From positions 155,375-219,374 of the forward strand of contig NZ_QKPO01000011.1 of the NCBI RefSeq assembly GCF_003258355.1: DNA of 64,000 bases, given 5' to 3'. Shown here in pieces: positions 25,466 to 35,629 of this stretch (its first letter is position 1; each line of letters starts with the position of its first letter). The DNA is from Confluentibacter sediminis. GTDB lineage: Bacteria; Bacteroidota; Bacteroidia; Flavobacteriales; Flavobacteriaceae. A model generated the notes under the pieces. That model was given only the letters and a program-made list of their open reading frames with translations. It searched no databases and was not told the origin of the DNA. Position numbers and translations under genes: made by a program.

Positions 25466-25946
25466 TATTATTTTATCTGTTTTATTTTTTTCTTTTATAT
25501 GTGTCTCTTGTGACTCTAATCGTGTTTATGACGAGTACAAATCGGTTCCAAATGCATGGAACAAAGATTCTATAATAAATTTTAAAATTAACCCTCCAGA
25601 TTCGATAAACCGGTATAACTTGTTTGTTAATTTAAGGAACACAAACGAGTATAAATACAACAATTTGTTTTTAATAGTAGAAATGGTATTTCCTCACGGG
25701 AAAACAATAAAAGACACTCTTGAATATAAAATGGCAGACCCAACGGGAAAACTATTAGGAACCGGTTTAACAGATGTAAAAGAAAATAAACTTTGGTATA
25801 AAGAAGGGGTTGTTTTTAAAGAAGAAGGGATGTATTCTGTCAATATTCAACATGCCATGAGGGAAAATGGAAAAGTTAACGGCGTTGTAGATTTAGAAGG
25901 TATCACAGATGTTGGGTTTAGAATAGAAAAAATAAATAATAATTAA
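25452..25946 (+). CDS. gldH: Gliding motility lipoprotein GldH
   Basis: The ATG at 25452 gives 164 residues beginning MFRSNIILSVLFFSFICVSC, a signal peptide with lipobox Cys20. The longer frame upstream is ricT read out of frame. The mature part (NRVYDEYKSVPNAWNKDS, later LFLIVEMVFPHGKTIKDTLE) matches GldH, needed for gliding and linked to type IX secretion in Flavobacterium johnsoniae. The ricT-gldH-PBP order is common in flavobacteria. Other gld genes are outside the window. Confidence 0.9.
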   Translation: MFRSNIILSVLFFSFICVSCDSNRVYDEYKSVPNAWNKDSIINFKINPPDSINRYNLFVNLRNTNEYKYNNLFLIVEMVFPHGKTIKDTLEYKMADPTGKLLGTGLTDVKENKLWYKEGVVFKEEGMYSVNIQHAMRENGKVNGVVDLEGITDVGFRIEKINNN

Positions 25947-26009
25947 ATGTCACATCGAGTGATTCCGGTTTCAATAGGAATTATTGATGGTATTATATAA
26001 CTTAAGTAC

Positions 26010-28334
26010 ATGGCAAAGAGTAATAAAGCAACAGAAAATCAAGATTTTTCAAAATACATTCGTTGGTTTTGGTGGACATTTACCGGAGGTATCTTGTTCA
26101 TCGTTTTAATTTTTTTATTGATAGGCTTATTTGCTGAAATGCCAGATCATACAGTTTTAGAAAATCCGAAAACAAATTTGGCAACTGAAATTATTTCTTC
26201 AGATGGAAAGACACTAGGTAAATTTTATTTTAATGATAATAGAACACCTGTAAGCTATGAAGATTTACCACAAAATTTAGTGGATGCATTAATAGCAACA
26301 GAAGATGCCCGTTTTCATAGTCATTCTGGTATTGATGCTATTGGGACTCTTCGAGCTGTAGTTAAATTAGGTAGCGGCGGTGGAGCAAGTACGATCTCCC
26401 AACAATTAGCTAAGCAATTGTTTCATGGAGAAGGATCAAAAAACATCATCGAGAGGATGCTACAAAAAGTTAAAGAATGGATTATTGCTATACGTTTAGA
26501 GAGACAATATACCAAAGAAGAAATTATCGCACAATATTTTAATATTTACGATTTTGGAAATAATGCAGATGGTATTAGAAGTGCTGCCAGTATTTATTTT
26601 GGTAAAGAGCCTAAAGAATTGGATTTAAAGGAATCAGCTATGTTGGTAGGCATGTTTAAAAACTCATCACTTTATGATCCAAGACGAAATCCTGTTGGTG
26701 TTAAAAACAGAAGAGATGTGGTGTTGAGACAAATGGAGAAGTATGATTTTATAAATGAAAGAGTTAAAGATTCACTTCAAAAAACCGAACTAGATTTAAA
26801 TTATTCGCCCCAATCTCATAGAGATGGTATGGCTACCTATTTTAGAGCTTATTTGGATACATTTATGAGAGATTGGATTAAAAACAATCTAAAGCCAGAT
26901 GGTACAAAATATAGTTTGTATAATGATGGCTTAAAAATCTATACAACCATAGACTCCAGAATGCAAAAATATGCTGAAGCAGCAGTTGAGCAACATATGT
27001 CTAAGTTACAAGAAGCATTTTTTAAACAAAACACACCTACTAAGAACCCCACTGCGCCATTTTTAGATTTAAAGAAAGAAGAAATTGACGCCTTGCTTTT
27101 ACGTGCCATGAAGCAATCTGAACGATGGAGAAAGATGAAATATGATTTAGATAAATCTGATAAAGAAATACAAGAATCATTCAATAAACCAACACAAATG
27201 TCAATTTTTGCATGGAAAGATGGTAAAGCCACAGAAATTGATACCATGATGAGGCCTTTAGATTCCATTCGTTATTACAAATCATTTTTGCGTACTGGTA
27301 TGATGTCTATGGATCCTCAAACAGGACATGTTAAAGCCTGGGTTGGAGGTATGAATTACAGGCACTTTCAATATGATATGGTCAAACAAGGTAAAAGGCA
27401 AGTAGGTTCTACATTTAAGCCTTTTGTTTATTCTGCTGCCATAGATCAATTGCATGTGTCACCATGTGATGTTTATCCTGACACCCCTTTTTGTATTGAA
27501 AAAGGAAAATATGGCAATGTGGAAGATTGGTGTCCACAAAATTCAGGAGGAAAAAATGATTATGGAGGCACCAGAACTTTAAAAAATGCCTTGGCAAACT
27601 CAGTTAATACCATTACAGCTAGATTAATGGACAAAGTGGGGCCACAACCTGTGATTGATATGGTTAAAAAATTGGGAGTAGAATCAGATATTCCTGCTGT
27701 GCCGTCCATAGCACTGGGTGTTGCAGAATTAAGTATTTATGAAATGGTTGGTGCTTATGCTGCCTTTGCTAATAAAGGCGTTTATACAAAACCGGTCATG
27801 GTTACTAGTATTGAAGATAAAAATGGAACTATTTTATATCAATTCAAGCCCGAAACAAGAGATGTATTAAGTGATGAAACCGCCTATGTTACTGTTAAAC
27901 TTTTAGAAGGTGTTGTTGAATCTGGTTCTGGAGCCAGGTTAAGAAGAACAGGTGCTCCAAATCAGTTTTATAAGGACGTTATCACAGGTTATCCATATGG
28001 ATTTACAAATCCCATTGCAGGTAAAACAGGAACTACACAAAACCAAAGTGATGGTTGGTTTATGGGTATGGTACCGAATTTAGTAACGGGTGTTTGGGTT
28101 GGAGGAGAAGAAAGATCTGTACATTTTAGGACGATAGACTATGGTCAAGGGGCAGCTATGGCATTACCTATTTGGGGCGTTTATATGAAGAGCTGTTATG
28201 CAGATAAAGATTTAAATGTATCAAAAGAAGAGTTTGAAGCCCCTGCTAATTTATCAATAAATGTAGATTGTTCTAATACCACAAAAGTCAATTCTAATGG
28301 AACCACTACAATGCCAGATGATTTAAGTTTTTAA
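26010..28334 (+). CDS. Penicillin-binding protein 1A (bifunctional class A PBP)
   Basis: This 774-residue inner-membrane enzyme polymerises and cross-links peptidoglycan. It has a transmembrane helix (about 23-46), a glycosyltransferase GT51 domain with ATEDARFHSHSGID and STISQQLAKQLF, and a transpeptidase domain with SxxK in GSTFKPF, SxN in NSVNT and KTG in AGKTGTTQNQS. Length and domain order are normal for the class. The tail after the transpeptidase is short. It lies 63 nt after gldH. Confidence 0.95.
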   Translation: MAKSNKATENQDFSKYIRWFWWTFTGGILFIVLIFLLIGLFAEMPDHTVLENPKTNLATEIISSDGKTLGKFYFNDNRTPVSYEDLPQNLVDALIATEDARFHSHSGIDAIGTLRAVVKLGSGGGASTISQQLAKQLFHGEGSKNIIERMLQKVKEWIIAIRLERQYTKEEIIAQYFNIYDFGNNADGIRSAASIYFGKEPKELDLKESAMLVGMFKNSSLYDPRRNPVGVKNRRDVVLRQMEKYDFINERVKDSLQKTELDLNYSPQSHRDGMATYFRAYLDTFMRDWIKNNLKPDGTKYSLYNDGLKIYTTIDSRMQKYAEAAVEQHMSKLQEAFFKQNTPTKNPTAPFLDLKKEEIDALLLRAMKQSERWRKMKYDLDKSDKEIQESFNKPTQMSIFAWKDGKATEIDTMMRPLDSIRYYKSFLRTGMMSMDPQTGHVKAWVGGMNYRHFQYDMVKQGKRQVGSTFKPFVYSAAIDQLHVSPCDVYPDTPFCIEKGKYGNVEDWCPQNSGGKNDYGGTRTLKNALANSVNTITARLMDKVGPQPVIDMVKKLGVESDIPAVPSIALGVAELSIYEMVGAYAAFANKGVYTKPVMVTSIEDKNGTILYQFKPETRDVLSDETAYVTVKLLEGVVESGSGARLRRTGAPNQFYKDVITGYPYGFTNPIAGKTGTTQNQSDGWFMGMVPNLVTGVWVGGEERSVHFRTIDYGQGAAMALPIWGVYMKSCYADKDLNVSKEEFEAPANLSINVDCSNTTKVNSNGTTTMPDDLSF

Positions 28335-28368
28335 GGGATTTATCATATTTAAAAATTTTATAAATTAT

Positions 28369-28395
28369 AAGCCATTCATTTTGAGTGGCTTTTTT
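28369..28395 (+). terminator. Terminator after PBP1A
   Basis: 9-bp stem AAGCCATTC / GAGTGGCTT with one G-U pair and a 5-nt loop, followed by TTTT. Confidence 0.8.
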
Positions 28396-28524
28396 GATTT
28401 GTGCATGTTTAAATTTATTTCTTTTTCAATGGTAAGATGGAGTATCCCTTTTAAACATTTTAATGGGTTTGTCAAATTTGTTAGTGGACATTTTGTATTT
28501 TTAAAGAACAAAATATAATTGTTA

Positions 28525-29226
28525 ATGATAAATAAGGAAGTTTCCAATGTGCAAAAAGCACTTTTTGGTATCACTGATCATATGACTTTAATGCTGGGAG
28601 GATTTGGTCTTTCTGGCATTCCAGAAAATGCTATTTCAGAGTTAGTCAGGCTAGGGGTTAAAAACTTAACCTGTATATCCAATAATGCCGGTGTAGACGA
28701 TTTTGGACTAGGCTTGTTGCTTCAAAAGAAACAAATAAAAAAAATGATTTCTTCTTATGTTGGTGAAAATGATGAGTTTGAACGCCAAATGCTTTCTGGA
28801 GAATTAGAAGTAGAATTGATTCCGCAAGGGACTCTGGCAGAACGATGCAAGGCGGCACAGGGAGGTTTCCCAGCATTTTATACGCCAGCGGGGTATGGCA
28901 CCGAAGTAGCCGAAGGGAAAGAAACTAGAGAATTTGAAGGTAAAATGTATGTTTTAGAACATGCCTTTAAATCAGATTTTTCCTTTGTAAAAGCTTGGAA
29001 AGGTGATGTTGCAGGTAATCTAATCTTTAAAGGAACTTCAAGAAATTTTAATCCTTGTATGTGTGGTGCATCTAAAATTACAGTAGCAGAAGTTGAAGAA
29101 TTAGTGCCTGCGGGTACATTAGACCCCAACCAAATTCATATTCCTGGAATTTTTGTCCAGCGTATTTTTCAAGGCACACATTATGAAAAACGAATTGAAC
29201 AACGTACTGTCAGACAAAAAGTTTAA
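28525..29226 (+). CDS. scoA: 3-oxoacid CoA-transferase subunit A
   Basis: I use the ATG at 28525 (233 residues, [20 protein letters not shown]), since the TTG two codons earlier adds nothing. This is the alpha subunit of succinyl-CoA:3-ketoacid CoA-transferase, which activates acetoacetate with succinyl-CoA. The signature [13 protein letters not shown] near residue 30 and ISNNAG are conserved. Subunit B follows after 92 nt that contain an inverted repeat. The pair is used in ketone-body and branched-chain amino acid breakdown. Confidence 0.92.
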   Translation: MINKEVSNVQKALFGITDHMTLMLGGFGLSGIPENAISELVRLGVKNLTCISNNAGVDDFGLGLLLQKKQIKKMISSYVGENDEFERQMLSGELEVELIPQGTLAERCKAAQGGFPAFYTPAGYGTEVAEGKETREFEGKMYVLEHAFKSDFSFVKAWKGDVAGNLIFKGTSRNFNPCMCGASKITVAEVEELVPAGTLDPNQIHIPGIFVQRIFQGTHYEKRIEQRTVRQKV

Positions 29227-29296
29227 AGTTATGAGTATTTAAAGTGCCTTAAATTGGCGTAATAAAACGAACATCACTTTAGACACTTATAACTTT
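29225..29296. repeat. Imperfect inverted repeat between scoA and scoB
   Basis: Arms at 29225-29246 and 29275-29296 match in 18 of 22 positions and enclose 28 nt. The left arm begins in the scoA stop codon. It could fold in the mRNA between two genes whose products are needed in equal amounts, or mark an old insertion. Confidence 0.5.
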
Positions 29297-29318
29297 AGGC
29301 AATCATAACTAAAAAAAA

Positions 29319-29972
29319 ATGTTAGATAAAATTGGAATAGCGAAACGTTTAGCAAAAGAGCTTAAAGATGGCTACTACGTAAATTTAGGTATAGGTATCC
29401 CTACTTTAGTGGCTAATTATGTTCCTGAAGGCATTGCGGTTGAATTTCAAAGTGAAAATGGGGTATTAGGTATGGGGCCATTTCCTTTCGAAGGCGAAGA
29501 AGATGCCGATGTAATTAATGCAGGAAAACAAACCATAACAACATTGGCTGGTGCCAGTTTTTTTGATTCAGCTTTAAGTTTTTCCATGATTAGAGGTAAA
29601 CATGTTCATCTGACTATTTTAGGAGCCATGGAAGTGGCTGAAAACGGCGATATAGCCAATTGGAAAATACCGGGCAAGATGGTTAAAGGCATGGGGGGCG
29701 CCATGGATTTAGTTGCTAGTGCAGAAAATATCATCGTTGCTATGATGCATACCAATAAAAATGGAGAGTCTAAATTATTAAAACGATGCACATTGCCACT
29801 TACTGGTGTTGGCTGCATAAAAAAGATAGTCACTAATCTTGCTGTATTAGAGGTCACAAGTAATGGGTTTAAACTTCTAGAAAAAGCTCCAGGAGTGTCT
29901 GTTGATGATATAAAAAAGGCTACTGAAGGTACATTATTAGTTGAAGGGGATATTCCCGAAATTGTCTTTTGA
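29319..29972 (+). CDS. scoB: 3-oxoacid CoA-transferase subunit B
   Basis: This 217-residue beta subunit carries the catalytic glutamate in FQSENGVLGMGPFP near residue 48, which forms a covalent CoA thioester. LGIGIPTLVANYVPEG precedes it and GGAMDLV follows. It works with subunit A in a heterotetramer in the cytoplasm. A strong terminator follows. Confidence 0.95.
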   Translation: MLDKIGIAKRLAKELKDGYYVNLGIGIPTLVANYVPEGIAVEFQSENGVLGMGPFPFEGEEDADVINAGKQTITTLAGASFFDSALSFSMIRGKHVHLTILGAMEVAENGDIANWKIPGKMVKGMGGAMDLVASAENIIVAMMHTNKNGESKLLKRCTLPLTGVGCIKKIVTNLAVLEVTSNGFKLLEKAPGVSVDDIKKATEGTLLVEGDIPEIVF

Positions 29973-29992
29973 AATTTAAATAAAACCAGCTT

Positions 29993-30038
29993 AAATCGAT
30001 GAAATGTTTATCTAAAATGTATTTCATCGATTTTTTTT
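29993..30038 (+). terminator. Terminator after scoB
   Basis: 13-bp stem AAATCGATGAAAT / ATTTCATCGATTT (29993-30005 and 30021-30033) with a 15-nt loop, followed by a T run. Confidence 0.85.
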
Positions 30039-30141
30039 GTTTTTAAACAGGTTTTTTAAAATAATTGTTACATATTAGCAATCCTCAAACGAACCAGAGA
30101 TTAATCATAGATGTCCCAAAATCTATTAAAACTTAACAATT

Positions 30142-30270
30142 ATGAATTACGCAGCAAATCTACCAGAACTACCTACAAATGAAGACAGCAAATTCAAGGA
30201 AACGTTAAGAGAGAATTTGCGTTTTGTTAAAAGCCTACTTTACATCACAAAAAAAATATTCATGCTATAA
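30142..30270 (+). CDS. Possible small protein (42 residues)
   Basis: An ORF starting MNYAANLPELPTNEDSKFKE has an acidic front and a basic, hydrophobic end ([11 protein letters not shown]). It lies after the scoB terminator and ends inside the hairpin shared with the ABC transporter gene, overlapping that gene's 3' end by 6 nt. It is read here directly from the sequence. I know no family for it. The position just before a terminator suggests a real transcript, but the protein is unproven. Confidence 0.35.
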   Translation: MNYAANLPELPTNEDSKFKETLRENLRFVKSLLYITKKIFML

Positions 30271-30300
30271 TCCTTTAGGGATAGCATGAATAAGTTTTTT
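30249..30300. terminator. Bidirectional terminator overlapping two stop codons
   Basis: 11-bp stem ATTCATGCTAT / ATAGCATGAAT (30258-30268 and 30281-30291), with an A run to the left and a T run to the right. The last codons of the minus-strand ABC transporter lie in one arm, and the end of the small plus-strand ORF lies in the other. Confidence 0.8.
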
Positions 30301-31944
30301 GGTGTATTCTTTTTTTGGGTTGTTATAAATAATGTCGGCATCATCTAATTCTTCAATGTGTCCTTGATTCATTACCAATAATTGGTCGGACATATATTTT
30401 ACAACAGCTAAGTCGTGTGAAATAAAAATATAAGTAAACCCAAAAGTAGCTTTTAATTCATTTAACAAGTTTAATACTTGTGCTTGTACCGAAATATCTA
30501 AAGCTGAAACAGACTCATCGCAAACAATGAGTTTTGGTTGAAGGGCAATTGTTCTAGCAATGCCAATTCGTTGACGTTGACCCCCTGAGAATTCGTGTGG
30601 GTAGCGATTGAAATAATCTTCAGACAAGCCAACTCGATTTAAAATATCTATTGTTTTGTCTTTTCGTTCACTGTCAGAATTGTAAAGACGATGCACTTTC
30701 ATAGGTTCCATAATAGCTTCCCCCACAGGAATTCTTGGATTTAATGAAGAATAAGGATCTTGAAAAATAATTTGAATGTCTTTTCTAAGGTTTCTAGTGT
30801 CGGCTTTAGACATTTTTGTAATATCAACACCTTTATATAAAATTTTTCCAGAAGTAGCCTTGTCTAATTGAAGAATGGCATTTCCTAACGTAGATTTTCC
30901 ACAACCAGACTCCCCAACAAGCCCTAAAGTTTCGCCTTCATACAATTTAAAACTAACCTGGTCTACAGCTTTAAAAGTGGTTGATTTTGTAAACCATCCT
31001 GATTTTGAAATATATTCTTTTTCAACATTTATAACCTCTAATAAAGGTGGGTTACTATATAATTTTTCATGATTTATTTTACGGTCTTCATCGGTTACTA
31101 TCTCTTTGGATACCGAGTTGTTTAAATAATCTTGGATGGTTGGCAATACTTTTAATCGCGTATCTAGAGAAGGTCTGGAATTAATAAGCGCTTTTGTATA
31201 ATTATTTTTAGGATGATTGAAAATGGTGGAAACGTCGCTTTGTTCAACAATATCGCCTTTATACATGACTAAAACGCGGTTAGCAATTTCAGAAATAAGT
31301 GCTAAATCATGCGTAATAAAAATGATGCTCATTTTAGTTTTAGCCTGTAGCTCTTTTAATAAGTCGATAATATTTCTTTGAACCGTAACATCTAAAGCGG
31401 TTGTTGGTTCATCGGCAATTAAAATATCTGGTTTACAAGCTATAGCCATGGCTATCATAACCCGTTGTTTTTGTCCACCCGAAATTTCATGTGGATACGC
31501 CTCATACACACGATAAGGGTCTGGTAACTTTACTTGTTCAAAAAGCGATATGGTTTGTTGCTTGGCTTCCTTTTTAGATAGGTTTTCATGCTGTAATAAG
31601 ATTTCTTGAACCTGTTTTCCGCAAGTCGTAGACGGATTTAAAGAGCTCATGGGTTCTTGAAAAATCATGGCTATTTTTTTTCCGCGAATGGATTGAAATG
31701 CTTTTGATGAAAGTGTTGTTAAATTTTGGTTGTCATAAATAATACTGCCAGAAGTTATTTTGCTAATTTTCTTGGGGAGCAATCCTAAAATAGCCAGAGA
31801 AGAAACCGATTTACCGGATCCTGATTCCCCGACAATACCCAATATTTCGTTTTGATTTAAATGGTAGGAAATATGATGGATGACTTCATTTTCGCCAAAG
31901 GAAATAGACAGGTTTTCAACCGTTAATATATTTTTTCTCTCCAT
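30265..31944 (-). CDS. Opp/Dpp-type ABC transporter ATPase, two fused domains
   Basis: This 559-residue protein contains two complete ABC domains corresponding to OppD and OppF. The first has Walker A GESGSGKS near residue 38 and signature ISGGQKQRV. The second has GESGCGKST near 345 and [10 protein letters not shown]. It would power uptake of peptides or another small substrate, but no permease or binding protein is nearby. In Bacteroidota this ATPase often stands apart from its permeases. Its start overlaps the stop of the upstream exonuclease gene by one base, and its stop lies in the terminator hairpin. Confidence 0.9.
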   Translation of the reverse strand: MERKNILTVENLSISFGENEVIHHISYHLNQNEILGIVGESGSGKSVSSLAILGLLPKKISKITSGSIIYDNQNLTTLSSKAFQSIRGKKIAMIFQEPMSSLNPSTTCGKQVQEILLQHENLSKKEAKQQTISLFEQVKLPDPYRVYEAYPHEISGGQKQRVMIAMAIACKPDILIADEPTTALDVTVQRNIIDLLKELQAKTKMSIIFITHDLALISEIANRVLVMYKGDIVEQSDVSTIFNHPKNNYTKALINSRPSLDTRLKVLPTIQDYLNNSVSKEIVTDEDRKINHEKLYSNPPLLEVINVEKEYISKSGWFTKSTTFKAVDQVSFKLYEGETLGLVGESGCGKSTLGNAILQLDKATSGKILYKGVDITKMSKADTRNLRKDIQIIFQDPYSSLNPRIPVGEAIMEPMKVHRLYNSDSERKDKTIDILNRVGLSEDYFNRYPHEFSGGQRQRIGIARTIALQPKLIVCDESVSALDISVQAQVLNLLNELKATFGFTYIFISHDLAVVKYMSDQLLVMNQGHIEELDDADIIYNNPKKEYTKKLIHAIPKGL

Positions 31945-32657
31945 TAAATATGAATAATATCATCGTCGGTTAATATATCGTCACCACGCAAACGCAAAAA
32001 TATTTGGGCAACCGCTACTGTATCTTTTTCGCAATACGTAACAATTCTATCAATATCATTGTCTTCATAAAATACGCTGTACACTTCGCTACCATCAATA
32101 TCATCTTTGGGTGATGGAATGCCTAAAATATGAGTTAAAAGCTTTAAAGAGGTGTAATTTTTGTAATCACCAAACTTCCACAATTCTAGAGTGTCCAGAT
32201 AAGGTACTTCCCATGGTTTTTTGCCAAAAAGATTCAGTTTGTGTGGCAATTCTATATTATGAATGATCATACGACGGGCAATGTATGGGAAGTCAAATTC
32301 CTTACCATTGTGAGCGCACAATAAATGTTTTGTTTCACTGAAATGCGATATCAGTAAGTTTTTAAAATCTTTTAATATTTTAATTTCATTGCCAAAGAAA
32401 GACGTTACTCTAAATTTTCTTAAATCACCCTGAAGTTTAAAATAACCAACCGAAATACAAACTATTTTGCCAAATTCTGCCCAAATGCCTGCACGTTCAT
32501 AAAAATCTTCGGCACTTTCATCTTCTTTTCTTTGATATTGCGATTTTAAGTCCCAAAGATGTTGCTTGGTTTCATCTAAATCAGAGAATTGTTGCACTTC
32601 TGGAACGGTTTCAATATCTAGGAATAATATGTTTTCAAGGTTTAGTTTTGATATCAT
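31944..32657 (-). CDS. Predicted 3'-5' exonuclease (PolB-like DnaQ fold)
   Basis: This 237-residue protein has the exonuclease motifs FLDIETVPE (motif I, DxE, near residue 13), HNGKEFDFPYIARR (near 115) and CEKDTVAVAQI (motif III). It belongs to the predicted 3'-5' exonuclease family related to the proofreading domain of family B polymerases (PF10108 type). Its substrate is not known. It is coupled by one-base overlaps to both neighbours, the DUF4153 protein and the ABC ATPase. Confidence 0.82.
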   Translation of the reverse strand: MISKLNLENILFLDIETVPEVQQFSDLDETKQHLWDLKSQYQRKEDESAEDFYERAGIWAEFGKIVCISVGYFKLQGDLRKFRVTSFFGNEIKILKDFKNLLISHFSETKHLLCAHNGKEFDFPYIARRMIIHNIELPHKLNLFGKKPWEVPYLDTLELWKFGDYKNYTSLKLLTHILGIPSPKDDIDGSEVYSVFYEDNDIDRIVTYCEKDTVAVAQIFLRLRGDDILTDDDIIHI

Positions 32658-34411
32658 TATTTAATTAGTACAAATGCGGTTAAATTTTGAATGTTTATAT
32701 CTCCTTTTTCAATATTAATGTTTAACGATTCAATAATAAGTTTCATTAAAACCTTATCGTTTTTAAAATTAAATATTAGATCTTCTTCGGGTAACTCATA
32801 ATAATAATCGGAAGGATTTTTATCGATTAAAGATTTAAGGTTTAATTCAAATAAAATAGTATCATGTTCTTTAATTACCGCTTGTGTTTCGTGGTTAATT
32901 ATTTCAAAAGTATAAATACTATCGATGCTGTTCTTTGGTTGCTTTTGAAAAGATATATAATATAATTTTTGATAGTTGTTTAAATCTGTATTTAAAGTGG
33001 TTTTATCTAAAACAAATGACATGTATTTGCTGTCAAGATTATCATTTTCTTTAGGTTTAATAATATTTAAACTATCTAAAATGTAAGTAGTATTTAAGTA
33101 GTAATTATTTTTAAATTTCCCGTTTCTACGTAAATAAACACTATCTAATTTAACGCCTACAATAGAATCTAATAAATCGAGTTTGTCTCTTTTATAAAAA
33201 TAACGTAAAACAGATTCTAATGTTTCATACTCTTCTTTAGTCGCTATATTTTTATTTAGTTTGGCAGTTCTAAATGCCTGTTTAAATTCAGAAAGTTGAC
33301 TAATTTTAGATATGTTAAAAGCACTCCAAAACCCTATTGAAATTAATAGTGTTACTATGGTAAGTGTAAGTGGTAAAATTTTTAAATACTTATTTTTGCT
33401 AAACAGTAAATACCCTGTCATTCCAGTAATCCACAAAGCAAGAATTAAAATAAAGTATCTGTTTTCTGTAAACCCATAATCTCCAATACGCTTAAAAATA
33501 GCGATAAATAACAATAGCAATAAAGGTGTTAATAGATAATAAAACCATGGATGAAATCGATTTATTACAGGAGATTTTATTGTTTTTTGAATGGGGTTAA
33601 TCATAGTTTGTATAATAAACCCAAGTAGAGATAAAGCTATTACAAGATATGAAACCCAGCCTTTTGGAAGATTCCATGTAAATAAAATTTTAAAACTATA
33701 AGCATACAGGATAATTAGATAAAGTATAACAAGGGGGATTAAAATATATTTTACAAAAACTTCTAATGCTTTATTGTAATTTATAGTTGTTTGCTCTTGA
33801 ATGTTTTTAGGAAAATCTGATAAATACGTCCAAGTATTTACAATACCTAAACAGAATATAAATATTTGAAAATACCGTTCACCCTTTATTTCAAAAACAA
33901 ATAAATACTCAATAGCTAAAAGAGCAAGACTTAGACCTAAGTATAAGACTATTGAAAACAATAAACTCCTGCCAATAGCTATAAATATGGATTTTAAATA
34001 ATTCCAGAATGCATTTTTATTCCAAGAATTTAAAAAAGGAGACACAAATAAAAATAAATGACCAGCAAATACATACAGTAAAAAACGTGTATAATATATT
34101 GGGTTTTTGAAGCTGTCTTCTTTTGGTAAGTGAAAATAGAAAATTAATAGTAAAGCAATAGTTATAATAAATAACCACATTTTTGGTTTGGATCCTTTTT
34201 GTTGTTCAATAAAAAATTGTGTTCCAATCAACCAACTAATTCCTAAGAATAGCGTTGATGTTTCTCGCACGTAATTATCGAAGTCTAAATCAAATTCAAC
34301 AATGTATATAACAAAGAACGTTCCTAAAATAGCCCATGTTAAGGTTATAGGAAAACGTAAAAATGCTGATTCGGCTTTTTGATATATTTCACTAAAATTA
34401 AATAGCTTCAT
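32657..34411 (-). CDS. DUF4153 integral membrane protein
   Basis: I use the ATG at 34411, 1 nt after the upstream gene's stop, rather than a TTG at 34426. The 584-residue protein has about ten hydrophobic helices in the first two thirds (TLTWAILGTFFVIYIVEF and on) and a soluble C-terminal part (about 380-584). The start MKLFNFSEIYQKAESAFLRF fits the flavobacterial DUF4153 family. Function unknown. It is in an operon with a serine hydrolase and an exonuclease. Confidence 0.78.
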   Translation of the reverse strand: MKLFNFSEIYQKAESAFLRFPITLTWAILGTFFVIYIVEFDLDFDNYVRETSTLFLGISWLIGTQFFIEQQKGSKPKMWLFIITIALLLIFYFHLPKEDSFKNPIYYTRFLLYVFAGHLFLFVSPFLNSWNKNAFWNYLKSIFIAIGRSLLFSIVLYLGLSLALLAIEYLFVFEIKGERYFQIFIFCLGIVNTWTYLSDFPKNIQEQTTINYNKALEVFVKYILIPLVILYLIILYAYSFKILFTWNLPKGWVSYLVIALSLLGFIIQTMINPIQKTIKSPVINRFHPWFYYLLTPLLLLLFIAIFKRIGDYGFTENRYFILILALWITGMTGYLLFSKNKYLKILPLTLTIVTLLISIGFWSAFNISKISQLSEFKQAFRTAKLNKNIATKEEYETLESVLRYFYKRDKLDLLDSIVGVKLDSVYLRRNGKFKNNYYLNTTYILDSLNIIKPKENDNLDSKYMSFVLDKTTLNTDLNNYQKLYYISFQKQPKNSIDSIYTFEIINHETQAVIKEHDTILFELNLKSLIDKNPSDYYYELPEEDLIFNFKNDKVLMKLIIESLNINIEKGDINIQNLTAFVLIK

Positions 34412-34412
34412 A

Positions 34413-35561
34413 TTACTTAGTTTCAATCATTTTATAAGCTTCTTCTATATAAACTGTAATATCATCAGTAAATTGACCAACACCTTCATCGGGTGATTTT
34501 TTGTGTCCTAAACGTACGATAATTACATTATCGTTAGGTTCAACTATAACGTACTGACCAAGATGGCCACGCATCATAAAAAAGTGCTTATTACCCATAT
34601 TCTTCATCCACCAACCATAGCCATATTGTGGACTTTCTTTAAATCTTGGAGTTATTGATTTTACAACAAAGGCAGAATCCAATAACTGTTCTCCGTTCCA
34701 TTTTCCATAATCTTTGTATAGTTTTCCAAAACGTGCAAAATCTTTAGCGTTACTGGAAATACAACAAAATGCTTTAGCCAATCGGTTTTCCTTATCATCT
34801 AATTCCCAAAGCGCATTTTCAGTCATGCCCAAAGGTTGCCAAAAACTTTCTGAAAGATAATTTGCAAGTTTTTTACCGGTTGCTTTTTGAATAATCATCC
34901 CCAATAATTGGGTGTTACCACTTAAGTATTCAAATGATTTTCCTGGTGTTTTAACAATTTTTTGATTTAAAATAGTTTTAGCTAAATGAGTATCATAATT
35001 GGCTCTTGCTGTTATAGAAAAAGGACCTGTATAGTCTTCTACCCAATCTAAACCAGAAGCCATAGAAGCTAAATCGCCTACGGTAGTTTTTGTATGGTTA
35101 TATTCTGGATAAAAATCACTAATGGGTTGATCTAGACTTTTTATATAGCCTTCCATAATAGCTTTTCCCAACATAGACGTGGTAATGCTTTTTGCCATAG
35201 AAAAAGAGTTAGTTTTAGATTCGGCATTAAAACCATCATAATAATTTTCAAACCAAACACTATCATTTTTTATAATGACATAGGCTACCGTTCCCCAATC
35301 TTTATTGACTTTAAATAACTTTTCTGTTTCTTTCACAGAATTGTAGTTTTTATGAAGTGGCCAAGGAATCGTGTTATTTCCCTTTTTTATGGTATCGTTT
35401 TCAAAATAAGGATAATCATCAATAAAAGCTGTAGTGTGCCCAGTAAAATATACGACGCGAACCCCTTTTAAAATATAGCCATAACCAGAAATATATAACA
35501 AAAGGATGAGTGTTCCAATGATGATGATAATCCATTTAAGGAACTTTTTGAAGAATTTCAT
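34413..35561 (-). CDS. Serine hydrolase, beta-lactamase (class C) family
   Basis: This 382-residue protein has an N-terminal membrane anchor (about 8-30, IIIIIGTLILLLYISGYGYI in the signal) and a beta-lactamase/PBP4* type domain. The catalytic SxxK is SMAK in NSFSMAKSITTSMLG near residue 123, the second motif is YLSGN near 200, and the third is HLG near 334 (RGHLGQYVIVEP). Such proteins are mostly esterases or peptidases outside the cytoplasm, and a true beta-lactamase is unlikely. Substrate unknown. Confidence 0.85.
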   Translation of the reverse strand: MKFFKKFLKWIIIIIGTLILLLYISGYGYILKGVRVVYFTGHTTAFIDDYPYFENDTIKKGNNTIPWPLHKNYNSVKETEKLFKVNKDWGTVAYVIIKNDSVWFENYYDGFNAESKTNSFSMAKSITTSMLGKAIMEGYIKSLDQPISDFYPEYNHTKTTVGDLASMASGLDWVEDYTGPFSITARANYDTHLAKTILNQKIVKTPGKSFEYLSGNTQLLGMIIQKATGKKLANYLSESFWQPLGMTENALWELDDKENRLAKAFCCISSNAKDFARFGKLYKDYGKWNGEQLLDSAFVVKSITPRFKESPQYGYGWWMKNMGNKHFFMMRGHLGQYVIVEPNDNVIIVRLGHKKSPDEGVGQFTDDITVYIEEAYKMIETK

Positions 35562-35629
35562 ATCTAATATTTAGTAGAATTAAATATAGTAATTTATGAT
35601 GAACTTCTTAATATTTTAAAAATTGAAAG

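Noticed and set aside
34413..35561. Beta-lactamase giving antibiotic resistance
   Set aside because: The motifs fit the wide serine hydrolase family; the second and third motifs differ from true class C enzymes.
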